In this document: in pieces, positions 23,638 to 35,713 of the stretch
How the letters are laid out: the number at the start of each line of letters is the position of its first letter
Position numbering within the stretch: the stretch's first letter is position 1
Origin: Gigaspora rosea
Lineage: Eukaryota > Glomeromycota > Glomeromycetes > Diversisporales > Gigasporaceae
DNA: 64,000 nucleotides
Assembly: GCA_003550325.1 (NCBI GenBank)
Contig: QKWP01000255.1
Coordinates: forward strand, 198,373 to 262,372
Reading direction: 5' to 3'
Program-made: the position numbers and the translations under genes
Notes under the pieces: model-generated
What the model saw: only the letters and a program-made list of their open reading frames with translations
Databases searched by the model: none
Told to the model about the DNA's origin: nothing

Positions 23638-26600
23638 CTAAATAGCTTTAAAAAAGAATATATTATTTAGGTATTGATTGTGTTCCAAATCGTGATTATT
23701 ATCTTGACATCCTGTATTGCAATCATGTACAAAATGTGTTTTTCGAACTCCATCCATGATAGTTAAAGGGAAAATTTTGCGACATGAAGTATCTTGACGA
23801 AGAACGAATATTGGCCAATTGACTTTTATATGCTTTCTCAATGTATCTTCGAACCAATCAACATAAATAAATGGGTAATAGCGCCCATTGCTGCTCTTGT
23901 GCTTAAAAATAGCTTTAATCATCGCATAACCTTCACCATAATCATTCATACGAATTGCCACCACATTATTCTTATGTAAACGGCATTTAACTTCACTGTA
24001 GCCATTATTTTGTATATAAGATGTGCATTCATAAAAATTATAAGATTTGTTAATTAATGATGCATTATATTCGAAATCTTGATAAGCTATAGCCAAATCA
24101 GAATAAAATAGAGCTATATCAGTTTTAATCATCTGCTTGTAAGAAGGTATTGACTTTTTTAGCTTTATATTTTGAATCTTATTGGATTGGGAGCATACTA
24201 TTAGAGCATATAATATAAATCATTAATAATATATTATAGTAATATAATCTAATATAATTAAAATGAATATAAAAAACAAATAATAATACTTTCTGTTTCT
24301 TCATTATCCATATCTAGCGAATCTTTTGTAATAAACCAATTCTTGAATAAATACTTAGAATCCTGAAACATAATGATAAAATCAATACTAGGTCTTGAAT
24401 ATCGAGAATCAAATCTGCTATCTGCTAAATACCAGATGGATTGAAGAGTCGTATAACGTTTTAATAAATCGAATTCAATATTTTTGCGATTAGTTGTGGA
24501 AACATATTTTTGAAAATACGGTGGACCATTTCCTTTGTCCCAACCTCAGTATTTATAAGGGTTCGTAAGTTCTTGCATGTCGAGGTAAATGGTAACAGGC
24601 ATGAAGATTAGGAAGGCCCACAAAATCTGAAAATAACTATATTCAACATAACTCAGTAAATTTTAAAATGCCAGTGTACTTATCTACTATGTGACCCTAC
24701 TCTAGAGAATCGTCTTAGTACTAAAAAATTTAAATTTTATAAAACTAATCAAATAGTGAAATAAAAATATATATGTGACTATATATACAGTAAATATATA
24801 TTTGAAAAATGCAAAACCATTGTCTTAATCAACCTTGAAAACTTGGTCTATAATATAGATTCCCGTATATAAATATTTGACTTTTAAAAACAGCTATATA
24901 ATATGCATGGCAAGTAAGTATAGTAAATGTTATTATAAATCTACAATACCATAGTCAAGACTTGTCTTTCCTCCTTTAGATTCTTTTCAAGATCTTTATA
25001 GTCGCTATTTGATAACAGAAATTTAAATACTATTTGATTGCATTTTGCCACAATTGACCAGTATCTAATGATTGCATTAGTCACTTGATTGCGCTGCAAG
25101 CCTGTTCATTCTCGTAATTTTGTTAATTCTACTGATTTGAAACTGTTTGTAGTCAATGATCTGTTTAATATAAATGGCATCATCATCCCTAGCCGAAGAC
25201 AGTCTGATATTACAAAGCTTTCAATATGGCTTATAGGGTTTGGAAGTGGTGAGGATATTCAAATGATTTTCAAACCTCGAGAAATTTTTGTTCACCATCT
25301 AGTGATAACATTGCAACAGTTAATTTGAGAAGCTTTAATGTTTTGCCAGCCATTAAGTGATAAATATCTTGTGGTGACTGGAGATGTCATTCGCGTTGAA
25401 GTTTATCAAGTATTGGAAAAGAATTTCGCAGACCATATTTTTTGGCAATGCCATTTTGTTGTGTAATCATTGGTGCTGCAATAATATTCTCAAAGTATGT
25501 ATTTGTGATATGGTGATAGCAGAAAATCTTAGCAATATCTAGATTTTCATCTGTTGAGTTTTCTTTCGCAATCAAACATGTCCTACACCCTTTTATCGCA
25601 CCATGTCGTTTTACTCCTACTAGATCATTGCCTTGCGGCAGATCCGCTATAGTACATCCAAAACTGGCAATAACCCAATGATTACATCCTTGAATGTTTA
25701 TTGGTACTCCTCGTTCTAATCGCTTCATGTCTGAAACAAATGGATGAATGAAATCATCGAAGTTCCCACCAAAAGGAACAACTCTAGAACGAAATGATTG
25801 CGTAAACTCTTTCTAACATCAAATGGCATATTTCCTATTTGTATGTATACACCATCTAAGGAATGGTAGGCATTCTGATAAGTACCAAAATCATCATAAT
25901 AAATGTCGATAAATAACTTTAGAACTTCAAGATTGTTGTACTGGGATGGTGGTGCAATTAAAGTAGAATATTCACTTGGATGCATATAATCTAGATCTAC
26001 ATTTCATAATTTCCAGTAACCATTACTTTTATACAAAATTTCTTTAATATGAAGACCAGTAATAATACTTGAATTGCATATTATTGAGATATTAATCTTT
26101 TTAACGATCTTATTTGTTTTAACAATAATGCTTCCCTCTTCCAAATATTGATCTATTAACCACAATTGTGTTTCTTGTATAGCAGAACGCACATTACTAT
26201 AAAATTTGGTTGGTAACTCGTTATACTCATAAATTCGCTGTATTTTTATCTGAAGCTCGTTATTAATAGAAATTATTGAACGCATTCGTCCGAATCTTTG
26301 CTTATTATCTTCTTTATATATAATAAATTCTCCTGGATGATAACATTCTATTATTATTATAAAGTTCATATTATAAAAAAAGACATTAGTGAGAATAATA
26401 AAACAAAATACTAAATATTATTACCATATTGCAAAAAAACTCATGACGTAGAAGCAATAATCTTATTACTAAGGATGGGTCACTGCACAGTATAATTTTT
26501 ATAATTAAAGTTAGTATGTTATAATTCTAGTTAGCTTGCACGATACTAATCTAATATTTTATACTTGTGTAGGTTTGCAAATTTTAAATAAATGATAAAT

Positions 26601-27507
26601 GCAATTATGAACAAATAGTTCTTATATTTTCAGAATTTTCAGGATAATATATTTAAAGTTTGCATCAATATTATACTAGAAAATTTCAAAACAAAATATA
26701 AGTAAGATATTTAGCACTATTAGCATATAGTGCTCATAGACTGCGCAGTAAATTTACCCATCACTACCGATACTACAATTAATCTGTAACTATGCTCATA
26801 ATAAATAAAATTAATACCTCGATCAATAATTATTTTATCTTGGCCGAATAATGGTGATTCAGCCCAAAGATCGCCATGCCAATATTCCTTTTTTTCTTCA
26901 ACTTTGACTCCTGGTCCAAAGTACATTGTATTGTATAATGATGGATTGTTCAAGATATTCCAAATTATATCATAAATAGAAAGGCAATAGCAAGGCTTCT
27001 TTTCTTTAGATGTTGATGAAGTTTTTTTTGACTAATACTAACAGAACGTGTTCTTATTGGCATTAATGGCAATCGATTCCTCCATTTCTGGAATCTTCGT
27101 ATGTTTCTTACAATATTATCTGCTTTAAATGCTGGGTTTTGTAAAATTTCTACCAGATCATTATATGCACTTGTTGCTATAAAACAGATTTTTATTAATA
27201 TGCAGCATCTTAAAATTTTAATGTATTATATAAAACCAAACTTACAAATATTATGCTTTTGTATTCAGCAAAACATTTTTGCAGAGGTCGGATTCTCGAA
27301 GTATGATGCACTTTCATTTGTATTCATACTCATCAGTGCATCAACTATCACATCTTCACCTGTAATACTATCATTATCACTATTATTATCACTATTGTCG
27401 TCCTCCCTAACTATATAGTCTTCCTTTATATCTTCTATTGCACTTTGCATTTCTACTTCATCTTGCGCTTCCATTTCATCTTCTGATTCAATTTTGTCAT
27501 GCATTTC
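23638..27507 (-). pseudogene. Plavaka/CACTA-like transposase gene, decayed
   Basis: The minus strand reads as the pieces of one long transposase. It begins with an acidic N-terminus (27265-27504), followed by a stretch with NDLVEILQNPAFKADN (near 27110-27180) and MYFGPGVKVEEKKEYWHGDL (26720-26953). The core is at 25387-25985 (YYDDFGTYQNAYHSLDGVY, GCNHWVIASFGCTIADLPQG, GCRTCL). A C-terminal part with CYHPGEFIIY (26004-26369) and IYVDWFEDT, HFVHDCN (23638-24132) completes the set, the former appearing out of the expected order. Frames change repeatedly and 24140-25380 is heavily decayed. The core resembles the Tnp2/Plavaka DDE transposases of fungi (from memory, not searched). No TIRs were recognised, so the limits are those of the coding pieces. 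Confidence 0.6.
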
Positions 27508-28689
27508 TATTTCATTAATTTTTCCTGAGATTCCATTTCATCTTCTGATTCATTTTCAGGTTGCGAAATCAACTTCATTTTGCAGGTCCATTTCGCCCTG
27601 TAAATCCATTTCATATTGTGGTTGTATTTCATATTCTTCATAATTTACGTTTGATTCTATATAAAGATATTAATATAAAATGAGAAGTAAGCACAATGTG
27701 AGCTTCTTTAATAGACCAACAAGTTTTTTATATTTAAATATCCTTTTACCTAATTGAAATAATCTGAATTGTTTAAATCTTGTAAGAACATTACGATTAG
27801 AAAAGTTCATATTTTGGCGTAGAGAAAATGAATTAATTGATGAAACACGACTTTACGCATTTTTGAAATTAATTAAAATATATTATATAAAAAATATGAC
27901 TATGTCCAAAAACAAAAGTTTTGTATGAAATTACTCTGAACAAAGTCGAAAAAGATATTTTGGTAATAGAGTCTAATTATTAATTAACTCTAACTCTGCT
28001 AAGTCTAATTCTATCTTCTCTAGTAAGTAACATTTAGCTTTTTTAATTGCTATTTATATGGCTAGTAGGACTTAAACGACTATAGTAATATTCTGGCTAT
28101 TCATAAGTATTATTTTTGATCAATAATTGATTACCTGTAACAGTAAGATACTTAAAAGTTTTATAAATAAAAAAAGGTATTCTAAACAATAATCATCGGC
28201 ACAGTAAATGGCCCGCATATTACAATTATCGTTTAAGCCCTAATGACTAATCTATAAAATGACATAATTAAATTCATACAAGGGTTTTTTAAATAAACAT
28301 AATTTCTATATTTATATTTATGCATTAATTTAATTACGTAATATGACTATTCCGATAGTATAATCAACTCAATTGAATAAGTACTTTAAGAATCAAAAAA
28401 AAAATACAATTAAAAGTAAAAAGCCAAGTTAAGTATTGTATTTGTATATTAAGCTAGTATTAATTTAGAGTAATAGTTTACTTATTTGTCTTTGTGAAAT
28501 TATAAAATGTGTATATATGAATTTTCTAAACCATCAAACAAATTTTAAATGTTAAGTAAGATGGCAAGAACAAAATGACCAATAGTTAAAGATATTGGAG
28601 AGATCAAAGAAACAACCCAGGTTTAAAGTAAGTATTGGAGAAGATTTGGTGATTTAAATATAAAAATTCAGTATATTAAAAAAAATATT
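27508..28689. other. AT-rich spacer between divergent decayed genes
   Basis: 27508-27660 still contains minus-strand acidic, glutamate-rich codons that probably extend the transposase N-terminus. The rest up to 28560 is AT-rich without a defended frame. At 28561 an ATG starts five codons (MARTK) before a stop, and 28620-28698 looks like a short intron ending TTAATTAG. Confidence 0.4.
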
Positions 28690-28945
28690 ATTTAATTAGA
28701 AGGACATGGAAGAGGAAGTCGTAGAAGCGGGAATCGTGGAAGCAGGAATCGTGGAAAAGGGAATCGTAGAAGAGGAACTTGTGGTATAAGAAACCTTAAA
28801 AGAGAGAAAATCATAGAGCAAATCAACGTAGTGAAGAACGTGAGACAAGTATCGAACCTACTCCAAATATTGAGTACAATGACTCAGATTCAGATTATGA
28901 AAAAGAAATTGAATCAGATATTGGTAAAGAAAAGGTTTATTAAAT
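28690..28945 (+). pseudogene. RG-rich exon remnant
   Basis: The frame starting GHGRGSRRSGNRGSRNRG is encoded by an imperfect 12-18-bp tandem of ggaatcgtggaag-type units (28700-28790), giving an arginine/glycine-rich segment as in RNA-binding tails. After a frame change it continues as an acidic segment (YNDSDSDYEKEIESDIG) up to about 28937, where AAG|GTTTAT could be a splice donor. It probably belongs to the decayed gene that follows at 29177, though its phase does not match, so the link is uncertain. Confidence 0.4.
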
Positions 28946-29176
28946 TCTGATTTTTACCAACTTACCATACTAATGATTTAAATATGTCGAATACAATGTT
29001 CATTGTGTCAAAAATTGCAGGCCGTAACTCAATAATATCAAGTGCCTTAGGTTACTAAATTATTTCTTGTTTTATTTTATAAAAATAAGCGTTTTATAAT
29101 TGAATTAAAAAGTTATAATAAATAAATACTAAATTTATTTTTACTTTTAATCTTTCGATTATTAAGAAAGATTTGC

Positions 29177-30608
29177 AGATGCTGAATATTCCAACATTTT
29201 GACCATAGAATCATCTATTAATAATTAAAATTCCAATATATTGACTATGAAATCACCTGTTAATAATCAAAATTCCAACATCTCAACTTCGAAATCACCT
29301 ATTAATAACCGAACTTCTAATATAACTTTGGAATCACCTGTTAACAATCAAAACTCCAACATATCTACTATGCAATCATCTGTGAATAGTCGAACTTCTA
29401 ATATCTTGACTTTGGAATCACCTGTTAACAATCGAAATTCCAACATTTTTACTATGGAATCACCTGTTAATAGATGAAATCAACTGCAAAGTAGGGTGAC
29501 TGTTTCGGATCTGCTTCAAATGTCTGATAGTGACAATAGTGATAATGGCATTGGTATGTTTTTTATTTAATGTTGTTCTATAATAAGCATTTAGTTCTAA
29601 TATTTTAATTATAAAATCATTTAGACTACACGTATCAAAGGAATTATAATAACTCGACAAATGTCAAGAAACGACAAACAAATTATGATAATGAAGATGA
29701 AGGCAATAATGAGGCTGCCCAATCTCTTAGAAAAAGGACTAGTAAGTTGGAGCTTAAATTATATAATTTCGATTATCATCATTTATTAAATAATTTTTTT
29801 TTTGTGAATATCAGGAAAACCTGAAGCTCTAAAAAACATGACAAATATTTTCGAAGTTTGTCAGTGGCTAGTACTAGAAAAACCGGATATATTAGCAACA
29901 GCAAATCAAATGTGCAATGCTATACAAACATCCTTAGATTCATCTACAGTTACGAACCCTCAGTCTGAAGTAACAATAGTATCAAGAAATACTACTGATG
30001 ATAAAGTATTGTATTGTATTCATTAATCTTATTTTGTATAGCTTAAAAAACTTATGACTTTCACTATATAGGGTCTTGCTCGGATTTGGCATGAAGAAAT
30101 CAAATGCCTTTTTCTCAAATATAGAGATCCACCAGCTAGCGCTATTGAAAGTCTTGTTACCAAAATATTTAACTATGAGCTTTATAGTAATGAAGCTGTG
30201 GAGATCATTTGTCATTCGAAGTGAGTATTAACAGATTTTCGCAGTAAATTCAACAAAAAAATAGCAGGGTTAGTACTTGAATTTAAGGAAAGACGATCAA
30301 GAGAAGAACAAGTATTAACACCATCAAAATCTGATATTAATGAATTTATAACTCAGGACGTTGCTGAACAAATATTAAAAAGATATTTGAAGGGTACTAA
30401 TATAGATAAGCTCAAGAGGTGTGGAGCATTTAATCAGCTTATCAAATTAATCAAAGAGGCATTCAAAATATTTTTTAACGCTTACAATACAAAAGCAGTT
30501 AAGGAACTCAACTATCTTACGATAGGATATAAAGTTCCAAGTAGGTCTGGTAAAAACATAGTGTCAGGGCTTTCTCTTACAAACAGTAATAATAATAATC
30601 ATATTTAG
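29177..30608 (+). pseudogene. Multi-exon gene of unknown function, decayed by stops
   Basis: Four exons fit GT-AG introns and keep one reading frame: 29177-29553, 29625-29741, 29815-30005 and 30072-30608. Junction codons read GAC, AGA and AAA|GGT. Exon 1 carries the 14-aa repeat; exon 3 has FEVCQWLVLEKPDILATAN; exon 4 has RIWHEEIKCLFLKYRDPP and ends YKVPSRSGKNIV. Three in-frame stops interrupt it: TAA 29225-29227, TGA 29475-29477 and TGA 30222-30224. Each is one C-to-T step from CAA or CGA, and sister repeats keep CAA at the first site. I do not recognise a family. Conserved splicing and phase argue for a real gene that decayed recently; it could be host or transposon-linked. Confidence 0.6.
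29179..29476 (+). repeat. 42-bp coding minisatellite
   Basis: About seven units of roughly 42 bp (one 39) encode (E)SPVNN(Q/R)NSNI(S/L)TM-type repeats. Q- and R-containing units roughly alternate. It lies within exon 1 of the decayed gene. Unit-to-unit differences are few, so expansion is fairly recent. Confidence 0.85.
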
Positions 30609-32458
30609 CATTTATATTTTATTTTATATAATATATTAGTTGTTCTATGCATCAAGGATTTATATATTGTAAATACTATATTCAACAATACTTAACATTG
30701 TAAAAAGGTATTAATTGGGATAGCTCTTGCTAATTTAGTAACAGCTTCAGATTACTAAATATATCTATAGCATCTGGTTAAAAATATACATATTATAATT
30801 ATCAGGAGAGCATCCGTAATTTGAATATTATAATTTTTCCGATTGCATAATACTATTATTGAAATTCAAATAATTAAGAAGTTACTATTTTATAAAGTTA
30901 AGATCTAATTTTACTTATATTCATACCGATCGATTCTTAACATTCTTTCTTAATGCTCTGTATTATTAGAAAAAAATAACTCACGAAAAATTTTAGATTA
31001 GTAACACCAACTGAGATTTAAAGAAATATTAATATGTATGATAAGCTAACTTGAACATCTATAAATTGAAAAATAATAGGGCCTATTGATAAAAGTCATT
31101 TGTACCACTCCAATTCTGTTAAAGATTCCATTAGTTATTTAATTTAGCTGATTTTTGGTAGTACTCAAACGCTTTGTGTTTATCTATCTCAATACTAGTG
31201 ATGCCGCCGAAATTGATTTTTGAAAAAGGCCTATTTCATCTTCATTAGAGAAAATTAAAATTTTTTATAAGGAAGAGCAAATAAAATTTATATAGATATG
31301 TTCCTTATAATTTCGTCTATTCAAAAAAAGTATCAAATAATTTCGTCTTTTAAGTAAAATAGGTCAAAAACAATTTCATCTTCAAATTTTAATTTCGGGT
31401 TTTAGAACCCGAAATGCTTTCGTCCTCATGTATACTCAATACCAATTTGAAATATAAATAGAAAATTGTTTCACAAATTCACAAAAATAAGTTAAGTAAA
31501 TCGATATATGTGTGGATTTTAGTTTAATATAGAAACTGATATTACTAAACTAATTCTTAACTTGCCCAAAAAAATGCAGCTCAAAAAATTTTATTTTTCG
31601 ATAGCTTGTCAATTTTTTTATACTATACATATTTTCATTTTAATCTGATTTATGTCATATTAATTAACTTATTTTAGTTCAATATGTTGTAGGAAATTAT
31701 ATTCCAATTGTTATTTTACTTAATGAACTATTCTTTTAGCAGTGCAAGGAAAGTATCATTTTATATAGCTTTTTATCATTGTTGGTTTGATATTCTTATA
31801 GTGGTTACTAACTATTTAACTCAGGTTGGTTAGTAACCAAACATTTTTATAATAAACAAAGTTTGTAAGTTTTCTTATCAACAAATTTATAGTTTTAATT
31901 GAGATTGTAATAAAAAAAAGTTCTAATTTTTGAGTGAAAATTTAGCATATTTTCGGACCTATCGCTTAAATATTTAAAAAATTTAAATATATTAAATTCT
32001 AAATATTTTGTTTTATAAAGTTCAAATGGGTTGTTATAATATATGAATAAATTTTATATTTCTATCAAAATATCAAAATTTATCCCATAACAATATCGAC
32101 ACAGATTATCAAACATTAGTTTGACTTGAAATGGAAGAGTAAGAATTGGTGACCACATTATGTTAATTCTTTAAATTACTCTTTTTGATTTAGTTAAATC
32201 AATAAGTATAATTTTTTTTAAGTCTCATGAGTTTTGTGATTACAATATGAAAGTCACTTTAACTTCATAGAACCTATTTTAATTATTTATTTTTCTCTTA
32301 TCAATAAAAAGTTTCATAAGCTATCTATATTGTATTCATGAATTCACAAAACTCAAAAAAAATTAAAATCATCTAGATCAAATAGAGCAATAATTGTGCA
32401 TACAAGATGCACGGTTATAATTATTGTTTGGCTTAGTTTTTTAAAATGATATAAAATA
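30609..32458. other. AT-rich stretch without recognised features
   Basis: I see no reading frame, strong hairpin or tandem array here. 31220-31400 contains a few repeated ATTTCGTC(T/C)T motifs within about 150 bp, too loose to call. Confidence 0.4.
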
Positions 32459-32649
32459 ATAAAAAAAATTTAAAATAAATAAATCAAAATTTGTTAAAAA
32501 GATTATTTATTATTTTTATATAGTTGCTATATTGCCACTATTAAGTAATTTAGNATAAAAAAAATTTAAAATAAATAAATCAAAATTTGTTAAAAAGATT
32601 ATTTATTATTTTTATATAGTTGCTATATTGCCACTATTAAGTAATTTAG
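32459..32649. other. Assembly joint: single n between identical 95-bp copies
   Basis: 32459-32553 and 32555-32649 are identical, separated by n at 32554. This is the same signature as at 14609 and probably represents one copy in the genome. Confidence 0.8.
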
Positions 32650-32711
32650 TAAAAAAGAATTATAAAAAATTAATATTTATAACTATTTGTTTTAATTTTA
32701 GGGTGTTATTT

Positions 32712-32912
32712 TATGGCGATAGGTCGCCATGGTGACCCTATATGAATAGCCAATCAAAATTGAGCATGTGATTATATAATATGTTGCTTATTATTATCCA
32801 ATAAATATTTTCTACAAACTTTCTAACTTTATAATAAAAAAATACAAAAAAAATTTCCTAACCCTAAATATGATTGGCTGCTATATATAGGGTCACCATG
32901 GCAATGGGTATC
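32712..32912. repeat. MITE with GCCATGGTGACCCTATAT ends
   Basis: GCCATGGTGACCCTATATGA with AGCCAATCA (32729-32755) is inverted at about 32872-32910 (TGATTGGCTGCTATATATAG, GGTCACCATGGC). The core is AT-rich and non-coding, 200 bp in all. Confidence 0.7.
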
Positions 32913-33264
32913 CATCTATAATTTACCTTAATTTTAATGTTAAATATCTTTGTTATTTTTATATAGTTAATATAAAGTAACAATATAGTAATTTTATAGA
33001 AAAATTGCTTTAAAAATTTTTTTTAAGTATTAAATATCTTTATTTTTTTTATATTGTTAATATAAAGTAGAGAATAGTAACTTTATAGATAAAAACTAAA
33101 AAAGTTACTATGAATTAACTATACAATTATATGCAAGTAGCATTAAAGTTACAAATTTGTATGTTTCAGTAATATAGTAGATCAAAAATTATATAGCTTT
33201 GAAGTTTTAAAAAATAAGCTTTTTTTATAAATTCCAAAAATCGGAACATATGGTTATTTAAATA

Positions 33265-34054
33265 GGGAGCCGCTATTTACACCATGGTTTTTGCTATTTG
33301 CACTATGGATTTTGTATAACAGTAGAACATCTTCTATTTGCACCATGGTAATATATGTTGCACCAATAAAAACTCGCCTTTTTTTGTAGATTAATAGTTA
33401 TTGGAGCCGTTAATGTTGTGTAACATTACACAAATCTTCTTTTGTAGCCTAATTTAATACGGGCCAACCCTAACCCTAAATTTATAATGCAGGCAACCTC
33501 TTACCCTAATTTTTTAAGGTCTTAACATAATACGGGCCAGATTTTTGCAATTTTGTGTAACCTTAGGCTATATTCATGTTGCACCAATAAAAATTTGCCT
33601 TTTTTTGTAGATTAACAGTTATTCGCGCTACTAATATCGTGTAATATTACACAAGTCTATTTTGGTTACTTAATCTAGTAGGCCTGCTAACCTAATTTTA
33701 TAATGCGGGCCAACCCTAACCCTAATTTTATAATGCGGGCCAACCCTTACCCTAATTTTTTAAGGCCTTAAAAAATTAGGGTAAGGGTTGGCCCGAATTA
33801 TAAAATTAGGGTTAGGGTTGGCCCGCATTATAAAATTAGGTTAGTAGGCCAAAAAAATAAAAAAACAAAAAAAGACTTGTATAATATTACACGACATTAA
33901 TGGCGCGAAATAACTATTAATCTACAAAAAAAGCGAGTTTTTATTGGTGCAACATATATTACTATGGTGCAAATAGAAAAAGTGATTGATGGTCTAATAT
34001 TACACGAAATCCATGGTGCAAATAGCAAAAACCATGGTGTAAATAGCGGCTCCC
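33265..34054. mobile_element. Large foldback element with GGGAGCCGCTATTTACACC ends
   Basis: The termini GGGAGCCGCTATTTACACC (33265) and GGTGTAAATAGCGGCTCCC (to 34054) are perfect inverted repeats, and the arms continue inward with CCATGG-rich then TGCACCAATAAAAA sequence. The centre (33695-33845) is a palindrome around AAGGCCTT (33762-33769) with telomere-like AACCCTAACCCTAA on each side. The left arm holds an extra tandem unit (33361-33586 resembles 33587-33766), so the arms are unequal. TTTAAAT lies just outside both ends and may be a target duplication. Non-coding. Confidence 0.8.
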
Positions 34055-34130
34055 TTTTAAATATATGAATATTATTTCAAGTATATACATATTTTGAATA
34101 TCTAGATTAATTTTTTGAAACTAGTACAAT

Positions 34131-34372
34131 ATGGGGTCTTTGTCTTGAAAATGACCTTACGGGACTATGTAGATCTTATAGACAAAAATTAAAGTTTCTA
34201 GCCATTCAGTAATTCAATTCAAATAAACCTTTTTTTATTTTGTAGAGCTTAGTAAGTTTTACAAAATAAAAAAAAGTTTATTTGAATTGGATTACTGGAT
34301 GGCTAGAAATTTTAATTTTTATTCATAAAATCTACATAGTCCCATAAGGTTATTTTCAGGCAAAGACCCCAT
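34131..34372. repeat. Foldback MITE, ATGGGGTCTTTG ends
   Basis: ATGGGGTCTTTGTCTTGAAA at 34131 pairs with TTCAGGCAAAGACCCCAT ending 34372. The arms are about 105 bp with few mismatches around a short loop near 34250. Non-coding and probably young. Confidence 0.8.
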
Positions 34373-34998
34373 ATGTTATAAAAAAAATAATTTTGCCAAA
34401 TACCTTGAAACTTAATTAAATTAGCAATACATTTATTTGAAATCAGTATATATAAATTCTATTAATTTTTATTTGTAACCTTATTTATATAATATAAATT
34501 CTTTTATAATTGTAAATTTTTTTTCAAATTCTATATCCAATCATCAAAAAAAGTTTGCTTTTTTTTGAACTAAAGCCATAAATTCTTAAGAATATGTATT
34601 ATTAATAGAACATTTTGCTTATTACTGGTATAAGATATGCCTAACTTGATATAGCTAAGTTTTATAATAAATATCACATAATATATCAAAATTTGATACT
34701 ATTTGATTTTTCTTATCGAGACAAATCGAATGGTACCAAATCACCTGAACTTAATCACTCAATTATGAGATATGGGCCAGTGCAAAAAGATTTGTACCTT
34801 AAATAGCTCTGATTAAAATATTTTTTGTACAAATTAATTTTTAATTTTTTTTAATTTAATATACTTATTAGGTTACTGGATTGATAAAAATAAAATTTTT
34901 TGATTATTTTATTGATAAAATAAAAAAATTTATTAATATTAACATTTTTTTTTTTACTATATAATTTACTATACATAGTAATTTATATATATGCATAT
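34373..34998. other. AT-rich stretch with one palindromic core
   Basis: 34690-34745 holds an imperfect palindrome (TTTGATACTATTTGAT ... ATCGAATGGTACCAAAT) around TTATCGAGAC, another form of the core seen at 13931. 34765-34795 (GGGCCAGTGCAAAAAGATTT) recurs inverted at about 61608-61640. No coding. Confidence 0.5.
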
Positions 34999-35713
34999 TG
35001 TTGACCTATAGAAATTATTATAAAACACAAAATCGATCATAACTTTTGATCTAGTGATCAGAATTGAATGAAACAACCACTATTCGAATCAGCTTGACGA
35101 GACGGTTCTAACGAGCTATAAATTATTCTGATACGATCACTGGATGATGAGATCGGAACCAATTAACAATCAATATAAGATCTGCAATTTGATTGGCTAA
35201 ACGATCTACTGCGTGAATGCTGTCAGATCTGTCAGATCTAGCAGTTGTCATATTTATAGCATATATTCTAGATATTTCATTTATTATACATATATTATTT
35301 ATTTCATATATTACTTTTCTATTACATATACTATATATTTTATTAATAATAGTTATAGCATATATTACACATGTAGTAGATATCAGATATAGTTTGTTAC
35401 ATTTGTGAAAAAACAAAATGTATAAAAGCAGCCAATGTGGACCCCAAGTTCAACATCGAGTCTTCATACTCTTTCACTAATAAATACATTTATTTATTAA
35501 ATAAATTAAACAATTATTAGTATCCTCATATACTTTTAATTGTAGCCTCTTTCGTAATTGCAAATTGCCTTAAATCTTCTTTGTTAAGTTTTATTAAAAA
35601 ATACCTTCCAACTTAGATATATCACAGTAACAAAGTGAGGTTACACAAAGTGTTCACTGTCTAAGATCGCTCTAGTTACCTAATATCTTTGAAGAAGTGG
35701 ATATAGGATAACA
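34999..35713 (+). repeat. LTR (family 2), first copy
   Basis: It begins TGTTGACCTATAG and ends GGATAACA (35706-35713), the TG...CA pattern. It is followed by AATTGGTGGTGACTGTGAG, a plausible tRNA primer site, so this looks like a 5' LTR of a plus-strand element. A second, diverged copy lies at 58872-60576. TATAAAAGC at 35420-35428 is a likely promoter TATA box, and AATAAATA near 35480 may be a polyadenylation signal. Frames within it (35123-35416) are shadows. Confidence 0.75.

Noticed and set aside
27265-27504. Acidic 79-aa frame as a separate gene
   Set aside because: It reads on into the decayed transposase and is best seen as its N-terminus.
28561-28580. MARTK start resembling the histone H3 N-terminus
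   Set aside because: Only five residues match before a stop, and nothing downstream in any frame looks like H3.
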